Source of the DNA: a bacterium
GTDB taxonomy: Bacteria; Bacillota; Clostridia; Christensenellales; CAG-138
Direction of reading: 5' to 3'
Length of the DNA stretch: 27,391 nt
NCBI GenBank assembly: GCA_029218485.1
Contig: JAQXRK010000089.1
Location: 1 to 27,391 of the forward strand
The translations under genes and the position numbers were made by a program. How positions within the stretch are numbered: position 1 is the first letter of the stretch; each line of letters starts with the position of its first letter. Below, one piece after another: positions 15,044 to 22,495 of this stretch. The notes under the pieces are model-generated. The model searched no databases and was not told where the DNA came from. It worked only from the letters and a program-made list of their open reading frames with translations.

Positions 15044-15656
15044 GAGAAAGAGCGTTCAACGCATTGCAGTCTTGCTGGCAGCCGTACTGCTTCTCTGCAG
15101 TCTCGGCTGCCGGGCAAAGCCTGCCCCCAACACGGCGGTGGTGCGCTACCGCAATCAGGGCGTCGTGATGCCCATGGCGTTTGAAAACGTGGTGCGCGTG
15201 CGGGAGTATTACGTCCACGGCGAGCTCTATCAGGTGCTTGTCGATCAGAAGGACGCGCTCACGCCCGTCGTGTTCACGCCGTTTGAGATCGTGGATTACA
15301 CGGCCGGCGAGGGCGTGGAGATCGAGTCTTTTCAGGACAAGGTCTACCACACCTACGACCCGTTCCTCCAGCAGACGAAGAGCGAGATCCGCAAGGCGTT
15401 TATCGCCGAGAAGTACCTGCAATACTTCGGCCGCGAGCCCAGCGAGGCGGAATTCAACGAGGAGCTCGAGAAGCTGATCGAAAAGGTGCAGCTTGCCGAC
15501 CTCGAAGCGCGCATCAGCACCGCCCCCGAGGCGGTCATCTACCGCATCAACACGCTGCGGGACAAGCCGCTGACCGAGGCGGAGGAAAAGCGCGTCATCA
15601 AAATGCTGGAGCGCGGTCAGACGGCGGACGAGATTACAGAGGCGTTTACAAAATGA
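15012..15656 (+). CDS. Lipoprotein of unknown function, overlapping both neighbours
   Basis: 214 aa, family not recognised. The start at ATG 15012 lies inside the 3' end of the isomerase gene (32-bp overlap, different frame), with GGGG and AGG just ahead. It is needed to give the basic N-terminus (SSKRKSVQR). A hydrophobic run follows, then LCSLGC with Cys33 as a lipidation site. The mature part has a beta-like N-terminal half (RYRNQGVVMPMAFENVVRV, YQVLVDQ, TPVVFTPFEIVDY) and a charged, helical C-terminal half with three short helix-turn units. Its stop overlaps the next start (ATGA), so it is translationally locked between the isomerase and the hydroxylase [2Fe-2S] subunit. A surface lipoprotein there is odd; a transport accessory or extracytoplasmic sensor is possible. 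Confidence 0.7.
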   Translation: MLTTLSARSSKRKSVQRIAVLLAAVLLLCSLGCRAKPAPNTAVVRYRNQGVVMPMAFENVVRVREYYVHGELYQVLVDQKDALTPVVFTPFEIVDYTAGEGVEIESFQDKVYHTYDPFLQQTKSEIRKAFIAEKYLQYFGREPSEAEFNEELEKLIEKVQLADLEARISTAPEAVIYRINTLRDKPLTEAEEKRVIKMLERGQTADEITEAFTK

Positions 15657-16132
15657 GCAAGATTACGTTCAACCTTAACGGTGAGACCGTTACCATCGAA
15701 GAAAAGCCCGGCGAGGTGCTGGCCGATATGCTGCGTGAGCGGCTCGGCCTGACCGGTACCAAGGTCGCCTGCCGCGAGGGCGAATGCGGCGCGTGCACCG
15801 TGCTGCTCGATGGCGAGCCGGTCGATTCCTGCCTGGTGCTCGCTTCGCAGGCGGACGGGCATTCCGTTCTGACCATCGAGGGCCTCTCGAAGGAGGGCGA
15901 GCCGCTCGATCCGGTGCAGCAGGCGTTTCTCGATGTGGGCGCCGTTCAGTGCGGCTTCTGCACGCCCGGCATGGTGCTGTCGGCCAAGGCGCTTTTGAAC
16001 AAATGCAAGCACCCGACGCGGGAGCAGGCGGCTCAGGCGCTCTCCGGCAATATCTGCCGCTGCACGGGTTATGTCAAGATTGTCGACGCGGTGATGGCCG
16101 CGGCGAAAGCAATGGAAGAAAAGGAGAATTGA
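15653..16132 (+). CDS. Molybdenum hydroxylase [2Fe-2S] subunit
   Basis: 159 aa, the normal size for the small subunit of the xanthine dehydrogenase/CO dehydrogenase family. The plant-ferredoxin-like N-terminal domain has C40-x4-C45-x2-C48 and C60. The C-terminal helical domain has C100-x2-C103 and C135-x-C137 (CGFC and CRC), so both clusters are intact. It carries electrons from the Mo centre of the 3873-6131 product to the FAD subunit of 17621-18487. The start overlaps the lipoprotein stop (ATGA). A gene for an XdhC-type cofactor-insertion factor is absent here. Confidence 0.95.
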   Translation: MSKITFNLNGETVTIEEKPGEVLADMLRERLGLTGTKVACREGECGACTVLLDGEPVDSCLVLASQADGHSVLTIEGLSKEGEPLDPVQQAFLDVGAVQCGFCTPGMVLSAKALLNKCKHPTREQAAQALSGNICRCTGYVKIVDAVMAAAKAMEEKEN

Positions 16133-16135
16133 AAC

Positions 16136-16453
16136 ATGGCAAAGGAAGTACCGTTTTTCCTCAAGCCGCTCGCCGAGTCCGACGAGAAGCTGTATGCAAT
16201 CGTAGATGAAACGCTGGGTCTGGTGCACTGTGAGGGCGCGCTCGAGCCCAAGTACAAGCACCTGATGTCGATGGTCGCGGATGCGATGTGCCACCACACC
16301 AGCGGTGCGGTCGCCTGCGCAAAGGAAGCCATCGAAGCCGGCGCCACGAAGGAGCAGGCCATTGAGGCGCTGCGCATCGTGTTCTCCGCCGCGGGCCTGC
16401 CGATGGTGATCGAGAACCTGGCCGTCTACAAGGCGATTCAGGAAATGGATTGA
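16136..16453 (+). CDS. Carboxymuconolactone decarboxylase / AhpD-like small protein, CxxC lost
   Basis: 105 aa, single-domain CMD/AhpD size. The region KYKHLMSMVADAMCHHTS then GAVACAKEAIEAGATKEQ matches the helical core and the 'AGAT..E' turn of the family. The redox motif C-x2-C-x3-H is degraded to Cys52, Thr55 and Val59, so AhpD-type disulfide chemistry is not expected; a decarboxylase, lactone or structural role is possible. AAGGAG lies ahead of the ATG, and the gene is 3 bp after the [2Fe-2S] subunit and 24 bp before an RraA-like gene. A small decarboxylase-like protein beside RraA suggests handling of a keto or lactone product, as inference only. Confidence 0.75.
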   Translation: MAKEVPFFLKPLAESDEKLYAIVDETLGLVHCEGALEPKYKHLMSMVADAMCHHTSGAVACAKEAIEAGATKEQAIEALRIVFSAAGLPMVIENLAVYKAIQEMD

Positions 16454-16477
16454 GCAGCGAAGAGAAGGAGAAAAACC

Positions 16478-17128
16478 ATGAAGTACGAAATCGAATTTTT
16501 GACCAAGAAGCTCTACAGCGGCGTTGTCAGCGACGTGCTGGATCAGATGGGCTATCGCAACCAGACCCTCGCCGGCGGCATTCACGGCCTGACCGATGAG
16601 ACCGTCATCTGCGGCCCCGCGTTCACCAGCATCGGCAATACCGTGTATACCATGCCCGAGGATCCGCTCACGGCGCAGTGCAAGGTCGTTGACCAGCTCC
16701 AGCCGGGCGAGGTCTATGTTCTGGCCACCCGCGGCGAGTACAACTGCGCCGTGTTCGGCGAGCTGTTCGCCACGGCGGTCCAGCAGCGCAAGGGCGTTGG
16801 CGTGCTGCTCGACGGCATGGCCCGCGACCTGAAGGCGCTCAAGGAGATGAACTTCCCGCTGTTCTATCGCGGTGCGAAGCCCACGACCTCGAAGGGCCGC
16901 TGCGAGATCAACGAGTGCAAGCTCCCGGTCATGATCGACGGCGTTCTGATCAACCCCGGCGACATCGTGTTCGGCGATATCGATGGCGTTTGCATCGTCC
17001 CGCAGGACATTGCAGACGAGGTGTTTGAGCGCGCCATCGGCCTCATCGAGAATGAGAACACCGTCCGCGCAGGTCTGCACAACGGCGCTTCCCTCGAAGA
17101 AGTCTACAAGAAGGTCGGCGCGATCTAA
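16478..17128 (+). CDS. RraA-family protein (aldolase/decarboxylase-like)
   Basis: 216 aa, family length. The RraA/HMG-aldolase signature is present: GELFATAVQQR (94-104), VLLDGMARD (109-117) with Asp112 and Arg116-Asp117 in the metal/substrate site, and VLINPGDIVFGDIDGVCIVP (156-175). Characterised members include 4-hydroxy-4-methyl-2-oxoglutarate aldolase and oxaloacetate decarboxylases; the RNase-E-inhibitor role belongs to a different subgroup. Here it sits with catabolic genes, so cleavage or decarboxylation of an oxo acid from ring opening is most likely. A 492-nt non-coding, hairpin-rich stretch follows. Confidence 0.85.
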   Translation: MKYEIEFLTKKLYSGVVSDVLDQMGYRNQTLAGGIHGLTDETVICGPAFTSIGNTVYTMPEDPLTAQCKVVDQLQPGEVYVLATRGEYNCAVFGELFATAVQQRKGVGVLLDGMARDLKALKEMNFPLFYRGAKPTTSKGRCEINECKLPVMIDGVLINPGDIVFGDIDGVCIVPQDIADEVFERAIGLIENENTVRAGLHNGASLEEVYKKVGAI

Positions 17129-17217
17129 CGGTGGCCGACCCTCCGATAGCCCTGTCGCGGTCCCCGTATTACCGCACGGCAATACAGAGAGGAACGTACA
17201 GAAACGGCAGCATCCAT

Positions 17218-17254
17218 GGATTACCGGCGCGCGTTCGGCGCGCGCCGGCGATCC
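17218..17254 (+). promoter_or_regulatory. Long GC hairpin with UUCGG-type loop
   Basis: CCGGCGCGCG (17224-17233) pairs perfectly with CGCGCGCCGG (17239-17248) around TTCGG, and GGAT (17218-17221) pairs with ATCC (17251-17254) to extend it past a small internal loop. No T-run follows. It precedes the small frame at 17274 by 20 nt and would be a very stable RNA structure, perhaps a processing or ribosome-loading boundary. Confidence 0.6.
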
Positions 17255-17273
17255 TTGAGCAGGAGGGAGACCC

Positions 17274-17315
17274 ATGAAAAGCGAACAGACGCAGGGAAAG
17301 CATTCCGCACAGTGA
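17274..17315 (+). CDS. Small leader frame, 13 aa
   Basis: A perfect AGGAGG (17261-17266) sits 7 nt before ATG 17274, opening MKSEQTQGKHSAQ and a TGA at 17313-17315. The last two codons form part of the 5' arm of the hairpin at 17305-17356, so a translating ribosome would disrupt that arm, as in attenuator leader peptides. The peptide has no run of one amino acid, so classical amino-acid starvation control is not obvious. It could also be a chance frame with a good ribosome site. Confidence 0.4.
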   Translation: MKSEQTQGKHSAQ

Positions 17316-17366
17316 CACATGGGTCGGGCGACCGGACCGTGCGGTCCCCTGTGCGGCATTTTCTTT
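17305..17366 (+). terminator. Branched attenuator-like hairpin with T-rich tail
   Basis: An 8-bp stem CCGCACAG (17305-17312) / CTGTGCGG (17349-17356) encloses two small hairpins: GGTC/GACC (17322-17333) and GGACC/GGTCC (17334-17347, loop GTGC). CATTTTCTTT follows immediately, which is T-rich though interrupted. It would reduce transcription into the FAD-subunit gene 255 nt downstream unless disrupted, for example by translation of the 13-codon frame. Confidence 0.55.
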
Positions 17367-17620
17367 CCGGCGTGTGCGCTGATTCCGCCCGAACCGGGCC
17401 GGGGCGAAGCGGCCCGGTCGGCGGGCACATTCCAAATTTTTGCGGTAAAGCGGAGAACATCCGCAAGAGCGCATCCGGCCTGTCCGGCACAGCGGTGACG
17501 GGCGTCAGGAGAGCAGCCCTTTTCCGGTGAGCGGCGCAACAGGTGCGCCCGCGCACATTGCCGCTGAGCAAAACCGTGCCGCACCGGCGCGGCAACGAAC
17601 GAGGAGGACAGAGACATTCC
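17367..17620 (+). other. Rest of the 492-nt gap before the FAD subunit
   Basis: No convincing gene. A two-part hairpin is visible: CCGCC (17385-17389) with GGCGG (17420-17424), enclosing CCGGGCC/GGCCCGG (17394-17417). A short GCGGA/TCCGC hairpin follows at about 17450-17464. The AGGAGG ribosome site of the next gene lies at 17602-17607. I see no clear promoter. Confidence 0.4.
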
Positions 17621-18487
17621 ATGCAGATGGCAAGCTACATTCGCGTTTCCACGCTGGAGGAAGCGCTTGCGGCCTTCCGAGCGGCCGACGGCCCGGTGCT
17701 GTACTTTGCGGGCGGCACGGATATTCTCGTAAAGGCGCGCGAGGCGGAGTGCTATGCCGACCGCCATGTGATCGATATCTATGGCGTGGAGGAGCTTCGC
17801 GGCGTTTGGGACGAGGGGACCCGGCTGAAGATCGGCGCGCTGACGACCCATACCCAGATTGCGGAAAACCCGCTGATCCAGCAGTACGCCAAGATCCTGT
17901 CGCTCGCTTCGGCGACGGTCGGCTCGCTGCAGATTCGCAACCATGCGACCATCGGCGGCAACATCGGCAACGCGTCCCCAGCGGCGGACACGCTTTCGGC
18001 GCTGGCGGTGCTCGGCGCCGAGGTGGAGATTCGCCGTGGCGATGAAACGCGCGTATTGCCGCTGTATGATGTGATTTTGAAGCCATACCGGACGAGCCTT
18101 GAGAACGGCGACCTGATCACCGCGGTGTATGTGAACAAGCTACCCGAGGGCTGCGTCAGCGATTTTTACAAGCTGGGGCGCCGCCGCGCGCTGGCCATCT
18201 CCCGCATGACGGTCGCAACGCTGCTCAAGATGGACAAAAACGGGGTGGTCGAATACTTTGATATGACGCTGGGCGCAACGTTCCCGCGGCCGCAGCGCTT
18301 TGACGATATCCCCGGCCTGCTCGTCGGCAAAAAGCCGACCGAGGCGGACATCGCTGCCACGGCCAAGGCCATGGCCGACAAGATCCCCGAGATCGCCGGT
18401 ATCCGGCACTCGACGAAGTACAAGCAGCCCGTTGCCGAAAAGCTCGCCGAGCGCGTTTTGCGCCGCCTCATCCTCGGCGAGGATTGA
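17621..18487 (+). CDS. Molybdenum hydroxylase FAD-binding subunit
   Basis: 288 aa, typical of the CoxM/XdhB-like medium subunit. ATG 17621 is 13 nt after GGAGG; a second in-frame ATG is two codons on. FAD-binding motifs are AGGTDILVKAR (30-40) and TIGGNIGNASPAAD (110-123), and a C-terminal CO_deh_flav_C-like region starts near residue 170. No extra [4Fe-4S] insertion, as seen in 4-hydroxybenzoyl-CoA reductases, is visible. It accepts electrons from the [2Fe-2S] subunit and passes them to NAD+ or to another carrier, possibly one of the three flavoproteins. It is separated from the other subunit genes by long structured gaps, an unusual arrangement. Confidence 0.93.
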   Translation: MQMASYIRVSTLEEALAAFRAADGPVLYFAGGTDILVKAREAECYADRHVIDIYGVEELRGVWDEGTRLKIGALTTHTQIAENPLIQQYAKILSLASATVGSLQIRNHATIGGNIGNASPAADTLSALAVLGAEVEIRRGDETRVLPLYDVILKPYRTSLENGDLITAVYVNKLPEGCVSDFYKLGRRRALAISRMTVATLLKMDKNGVVEYFDMTLGATFPRPQRFDDIPGLLVGKKPTEADIAATAKAMADKIPEIAGIRHSTKYKQPVAEKLAERVLRRLILGED

Positions 18488-18529
18488 GCATCGATACCAA
18501 GCGCCGCGGATGGCTCCGCCGACAGCTGG

Positions 18530-18634
18530 CGTACCGGTCCGGAAGCGTATCAAGCAGCGGTACGGAAAGTGAGGGCCCGCCCATCGCCGCGCAGGCTCTG
18601 CGGGCGACCGGGCAGGCGGGAAGCGAAAGTCGCT
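18530..18634 (+). promoter_or_regulatory. Hairpins in the 253-nt gap before the dihydropyrimidinase-like gene
   Basis: CGTACCG (18530-18536) pairs perfectly with CGGTACG (18558-18564) across a 21-nt loop. AGCGA/TCGCT (18622-18634) forms a short hairpin with an AAG loop. Neither has a T-run. A frame opening at the GTG of 18569 crosses the gap but has no credible composition, and no other gene is visible. Confidence 0.35.
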
Positions 18635-18740
18635 GACCAGGAGCGCCGCCCGGCAAGAGCGAAGCACAAAGACGGGGAGGACCGCGTTTTCCCCGGACTA
18701 CCGATACAGAGCGCAGGTGCAAGCGAAAGGAGTACGAACC

Positions 18741-20120
18741 ATGCTGGATCTATTGCTGAAGAACGCGCATGTGTATGCGCCGGAGGATTTGGGCGTCGTC
18801 AATGTCGGCATCGAGGACGGCAGGATTGCCTTTGTCGGCAGTGAGGAGCAGGCGGCCGCGCGGACGATCAACTGCGGCGGCAACCCGGTGCTCCCCGGCG
18901 CGATCGAAACGCACGCGCACATGCTGCTGCCGTTCGGCGGTACGCACACGATGAACGATTTTTACGACGGCACCATGTCCGGCGCCATCGGCGGCGTGAC
19001 GACGCTGATCGATTTTGCCGATCAGGTGCACGGCGGTACGGTTACGGAGGCGCTCGAGGCGCGTCTGGAACTGGCAAAGGAATGCGCGGTGGACTACTCG
19101 TTCCACTGCACCATGACCGATATCAACGAGGCGAGCCTTGCGGAGATCCCGGCGCTCGTTGCGCGCGGCATCACCTCGTTCAAGTTTTACACGGCCTACT
19201 CCGCATCCGGCCTGTATGTGCCGGCCGACAGGATGACCGAGGCGTTCCGGCAGGTCGCGGCCTGCGGCGCGCTGGCCACGGTACACTGCGAGACGGAGGA
19301 TGAGGTGCTCGCGGCGACGAACCGGCTCATCGAGCAGGGCAGAACCTCCATTGCGGATTTCTCCGAAAGCCGCCCGGACGAGAGCGAGGAGAGCGCCATA
19401 GCCGGCGTGATCGCCATCGCGAAGAAGACCGGCGCAAAGCTCCTCATCCGGCATGTTTCCTCCGCGGCGGGCGCGCGGCTGATCGCCGAGGCGCAGGCGG
19501 AGGGGCAGACGGTCATTGGCGAGACCTGTCCGCACTACCTGCTGCTCACGCGCGATGTGTACCGGCAGGAGAACGGCGCGGAATACATCTGCAACCCGCC
19601 GATCCGCGGTGCGGTCGACCGCGACGCGCTCTGGAAAGCGCTCGAAACGGGCGTGAAGTTTACGATCGGTACGGACGACTGCGCGTTCTATCTCGCGCAA
19701 AAGCACGTGTCCGATCGGTTCTATGAGGTTCCCGGCGGTATGCCGGGCATCGAGACGCGCATGCCGATCCTGCTCACGGAGGGCGTGGCGAAGGGGCGGC
19801 TCTCCTATGAGCGCCTGGCGCACCTGACGTCGACCGACGTTGCGAAGATGTATGGCATCTACCCGCAGAAGGGCCGCGTGGCCGCGGGCTGCGACGCCGA
19901 CCTGATCCTCGTCGAGCCGTGCGCGCCGTACCCGCTCACGATCCGGGATCTGCACGAAAAGACCGATTACACCCCGTTTGAGGGGCTGATGCTCCAGCAG
20001 CGCATTCGCATGACGATTGCGCGGGGCCGCATTGTGGCGGAGAACGGTGCGTTCACCGGCCGCCGCGGCGATGGGCGGCTGCTCCACCGCGGCCTGCCCG
20101 CTTCGGTGGAAGCGCTGTAA
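18741..20120 (+). CDS. Dihydropyrimidinase/hydantoinase-like cyclic amidohydrolase
   Basis: 459 aa, the usual D-hydantoinase/dihydropyrimidinase length. AAAGGAGT (18726-18733) precedes ATG 18741. The binuclear metal set is intact: His58 and His60 (THAH), the carboxylated Lys148 (FKFYTAY), His182 (VHCE), His238 (RHVSS) and Asp312 (GTDD). The NPPIR stretch near 285-289 belongs to the substrate/stereochemistry loop region. The enzyme opens six- or five-membered cyclic imides such as dihydrouracil, hydantoins or allantoin. With PreTA encoded downstream, dihydropyrimidine hydrolysis is an obvious reading; HyuA-like members of purine clusters are the alternative. Confidence 0.92.
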   Translation: MLDLLLKNAHVYAPEDLGVVNVGIEDGRIAFVGSEEQAAARTINCGGNPVLPGAIETHAHMLLPFGGTHTMNDFYDGTMSGAIGGVTTLIDFADQVHGGTVTEALEARLELAKECAVDYSFHCTMTDINEASLAEIPALVARGITSFKFYTAYSASGLYVPADRMTEAFRQVAACGALATVHCETEDEVLAATNRLIEQGRTSIADFSESRPDESEESAIAGVIAIAKKTGAKLLIRHVSSAAGARLIAEAQAEGQTVIGETCPHYLLLTRDVYRQENGAEYICNPPIRGAVDRDALWKALETGVKFTIGTDDCAFYLAQKHVSDRFYEVPGGMPGIETRMPILLTEGVAKGRLSYERLAHLTSTDVAKMYGIYPQKGRVAAGCDADLILVEPCAPYPLTIRDLHEKTDYTPFEGLMLQQRIRMTIARGRIVAENGAFTGRRGDGRLLHRGLPASVEAL

Positions 20121-20167
20121 GCGCGGCTTCACCCGGCGAGAGCACGGAACGAGAGAAGAAACCCTGT

Positions 20168-20237
20168 CCCGCGCGGCGATGGCGCGCGGGGCTGCGTACA
20201 AACAACTTCAAATTCATACGCGGCGGTCATCCGCCGC
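20168..20237 (+). promoter_or_regulatory. Two strong GC hairpins before the YgeY-like gene
   Basis: CCCGCGCG/CGCGCGGG (20168-20190, 7-nt loop) and GCGGCGG/CCGCCGC (20220-20237, TCAT loop) are perfect. No T-run follows. The second ends two bases before the only plausible ribosome site (GAAAGG, 20239-20244), so it may influence initiation of the next gene. Confidence 0.5.
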
Positions 20238-20258
20238 AGAAAGGCATGGTCATTCTAT

Positions 20259-21440
20259 ATGGGTCGAAATGAAGTCATGATTTCGCTCACACAGGCACTC
20301 ATCCGCGCCAAGAGCTATTCCGGTCAGGAACGGCAGGTTGTGGACACCCTCACGGAGTTCTTCCGCCAGAACCACTTCGACAAGATCACCATCGACGATT
20401 ACGGCAATGTCATCGGCAGCGTGTACGGCAACCGGCCGGGCCCCGCGATCCTGTTTGACGGCCATATCGACACCGTTCCGGTGGTCGACCCGAGCGTTTG
20501 GACGCACGATCCGTTCGGCGGCCAGATCGAGGATGGCTGCATCTACGGCCGCGGCACGTCCGATATGAAGGGCGCCGTGGCGGCGATGAGCTGCGCGATC
20601 GCGTCCTTCGTCAAGGACAACGGGCGCGATTTTGCCGGCAGCATCCACATCGCGGGCGTGGTGCACGAGGAGTGCTTCGAGGGCGTTGCGGCGCGCGCCA
20701 TCAGCAAGGCGGTGCAGCCGGATATCGTCGTGATCGGCGAGGCGTCCGAGCTGAACCTGAAGATCGGCCAGCGCGGCCGCGCGGAGATCAAGATCGAAAC
20801 GTACGGCAAGAGCGCGCACTCGGCCAACCCCGAGAAGGGCGTCAACGCCGTGTACTCCATGTGCCGCCTGATCCCGCGCCTTGCGGAGATCGAGCCGCCC
20901 ACGAACCCGCGCCTCAACAAGGGCATCATGGAGCTGACGGACATCCTGTCCTCGCCGTATCCGGGCGCTTCCGTCGTGCCGGATCTGTGCACGGCAACGT
21001 ATGACCGCCGCCTGCTCCCGGGCGAAACGAAGGAGAGCGTGCTCGCGCCGGTGCTCGAGGTCATCAAAAAGCTCGAGCAGGAGGATCCGCGCTTCAAGGC
21101 CAAGGCCTACTTCGCCGTCGCGGAGGAGGAGTGCTACACCGAGAACAAGATCACCGGCGAACGCTTCTTCCCCGGCTGGCTCATGGACCCGGAGGAGGAC
21201 TACATCCGCAAGATTAAGGCCCGCATGGACGAACTGGGCATCAACCCGCGCCTGACGGAGTACAACTTCTGCACCAACGGCAGCCACTACGCCGGCGAGG
21301 CGGGCATCCGCACGATCGGCTTCGGACCGTCCCGCGAGAACCTCGCGCACACGGTGGATGAGTATGTGGAGATCGAGCAGCTGGAGAAGGCCATGCTCGG
21401 CTATATCGGCATCATGGAAGCATTGCTCAAGGAGGACTAA
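20259..21440 (+). CDS. M20-family hydrolase, YgeY-like
   Basis: 393 aa from ATG 20259; ATG 20277 is an alternative, and neither has an ideal ribosome site. Metal and catalytic residues of the M20 family are visible (numbering from 20259): His69 (DGHID), Asp102 (GTSDMKG), Glu137-Glu138 (VHEEC), Glu161 (GEAS), the lid-domain His187 (SAHSANPEKG) and a late AHTVDEYV. The GQRGRAEI stretch and the FCTNGSHYAGEAGI then TIGFGPSRENLAH pattern closely match YgeY, the hydrolase of the ssnA/ygf/xdh clusters linked to selenium-dependent purine use. It probably cleaves an N-carbamoyl or diamino-acid intermediate released by the cyclic amidase upstream; that is inference from context. Confidence 0.88.
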   Translation: MGRNEVMISLTQALIRAKSYSGQERQVVDTLTEFFRQNHFDKITIDDYGNVIGSVYGNRPGPAILFDGHIDTVPVVDPSVWTHDPFGGQIEDGCIYGRGTSDMKGAVAAMSCAIASFVKDNGRDFAGSIHIAGVVHEECFEGVAARAISKAVQPDIVVIGEASELNLKIGQRGRAEIKIETYGKSAHSANPEKGVNAVYSMCRLIPRLAEIEPPTNPRLNKGIMELTDILSSPYPGASVVPDLCTATYDRRLLPGETKESVLAPVLEVIKKLEQEDPRFKAKAYFAVAEEECYTENKITGERFFPGWLMDPEEDYIRKIKARMDELGINPRLTEYNFCTNGSHYAGEAGIRTIGFGPSRENLAHTVDEYVEIEQLEKAMLGYIGIMEALLKED

Positions 21441-21443
21441 ATC

Positions 21444-22406
21444 ATGAACGAAATTCTGAACAGAATCGGCGAGCTGGGCATCGTTCCGGTCATCAAGATT
21501 GAGGATGTCGCCAAGGCGCAGCCTCTGGCGGAGGCCATGTGCGCGGGCGGTCTGCCCCTTGCGGAGATCACGTTCCGCACCGCGAACGCGGAGGAGTCGA
21601 TCCGCAGCATCGCCAAGAACGTTCCCGACATGCTCGTCGGCGCCGGCACGGTCATCACGACCGAGCAGGTTGACCGCGCCATCGACGCGGGCGCGCGCTT
21701 CATCGTGAGCCCCGGCTTCAACGAGAAGGTCGTGCAGTATTGCCAGAAGCGCAACATCCCGATCACGCCGGGCTGCTCCAGTCCGTCCGATATCGAGCGC
21801 GCGATCGAGAACGGCCTCGAGGTCGTCAAGTTCTTCCCGGCGGAGGCGGCGGGCGGCCTGAAGTTCATCAAGGCCATTGCCGCGCCGTACGGCAAGATGA
21901 AGTTCATCCCGACCGGCGGCATCAGCGTCAAGAACCTGAACGAGTATCTGGCGTTTGACAAGATCCTCGCCTGCGGCGGCAGCTGGCTCGCTCCGGCGGA
22001 TATGGTTGCGGCGGGCGACTTTGAGGGCATCGCCAACATCGTGCGCGAGGCGGTTCAGCTCGTGCTCGGCCTGACGATCAAGCACATCGGCATCAATGAG
22101 GCGGATGCGGACAGCTCCCTCAAGACGGCCGGCAGCTTTTCCGACCTGCTCTATACGCCGGTCAAACAGGGCAACAGCTCGAACTTCGCCGGCACGCTGG
22201 TCGAGGTCATGAAGAAGCCCTTCCTCGGCAAGAACGGCCACATCGCGCTCGGCGTCAACAGCATCCCGAGAGCGCTGGCCTACATGGCGGCGCACGGCTT
22301 CGATGCGGATATGGATACCGCCAAGTATGATGAAAAGGGCAACCTCAAGACCGTCTACCTCAAGGGCGAGATCGGCGGCTTTGCGGTCCACCTGCTGAAG
22401 AACTGA
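21444..22406 (+). CDS. KHG/KDPG aldolase with C-terminal VOC-like domain
   Basis: 320 aa, about 100 longer than the standard aldolase. The N-terminal ~210 residues are a class I KDPG/KHG aldolase: catalytic Glu41 in EITFRT, GAGTV (66-70), and Schiff-base Lys129 in VVKFFPAEA, followed by FIPTGGIS. The C-terminal ~105 residues (IKHIGINEAD onward, with GHIALGVNSIPRALAY) look like a degenerate glyoxalase/VOC half-fold. AAGGAGG overlaps the previous gene's end. With the next gene it forms a KDG to KDPG to pyruvate plus glyceraldehyde-3-phosphate step; the attached domain may alter oligomerisation or bind substrate. Confidence 0.88.
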   Translation: MNEILNRIGELGIVPVIKIEDVAKAQPLAEAMCAGGLPLAEITFRTANAEESIRSIAKNVPDMLVGAGTVITTEQVDRAIDAGARFIVSPGFNEKVVQYCQKRNIPITPGCSSPSDIERAIENGLEVVKFFPAEAAGGLKFIKAIAAPYGKMKFIPTGGISVKNLNEYLAFDKILACGGSWLAPADMVAAGDFEGIANIVREAVQLVLGLTIKHIGINEADADSSLKTAGSFSDLLYTPVKQGNSSNFAGTLVEVMKKPFLGKNGHIALGVNSIPRALAYMAAHGFDADMDTAKYDEKGNLKTVYLKGEIGGFAVHLLKN

Positions 22407-22412
22407 ACAATG

Positions 22413-22459
22413 GCCGGAGCGGCGCAGCCGTCTCTCAGCACGCCGCTTTCCCGGCTTTT
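22413..22459 (+). terminator. Intercistronic terminator-like hairpin between aldolase and kinase
   Basis: GCCGG (22413-22417) and AGCGGCG (22418-22424) pair with CGCCGCT (22441-22447) and CCGGC (22451-22455) across a 3-nt bulge, with a 16-nt loop, followed by TTTT. The short T-run predicts partial termination, which would lower expression of the kinase and later genes relative to the aldolase. Confidence 0.55.
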
Positions 22460-22495
22460 GGTCACCCCAATGACAGTATTTTGGAGGAATAATCG

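Noticed and set aside
18569..18844. A 91-codon frame across the gap before the dihydropyrimidinase-like gene
   Set aside because: Starts at GTG without a spaced ribosome site, is Arg-rich and featureless, and overlaps the start of the real gene.
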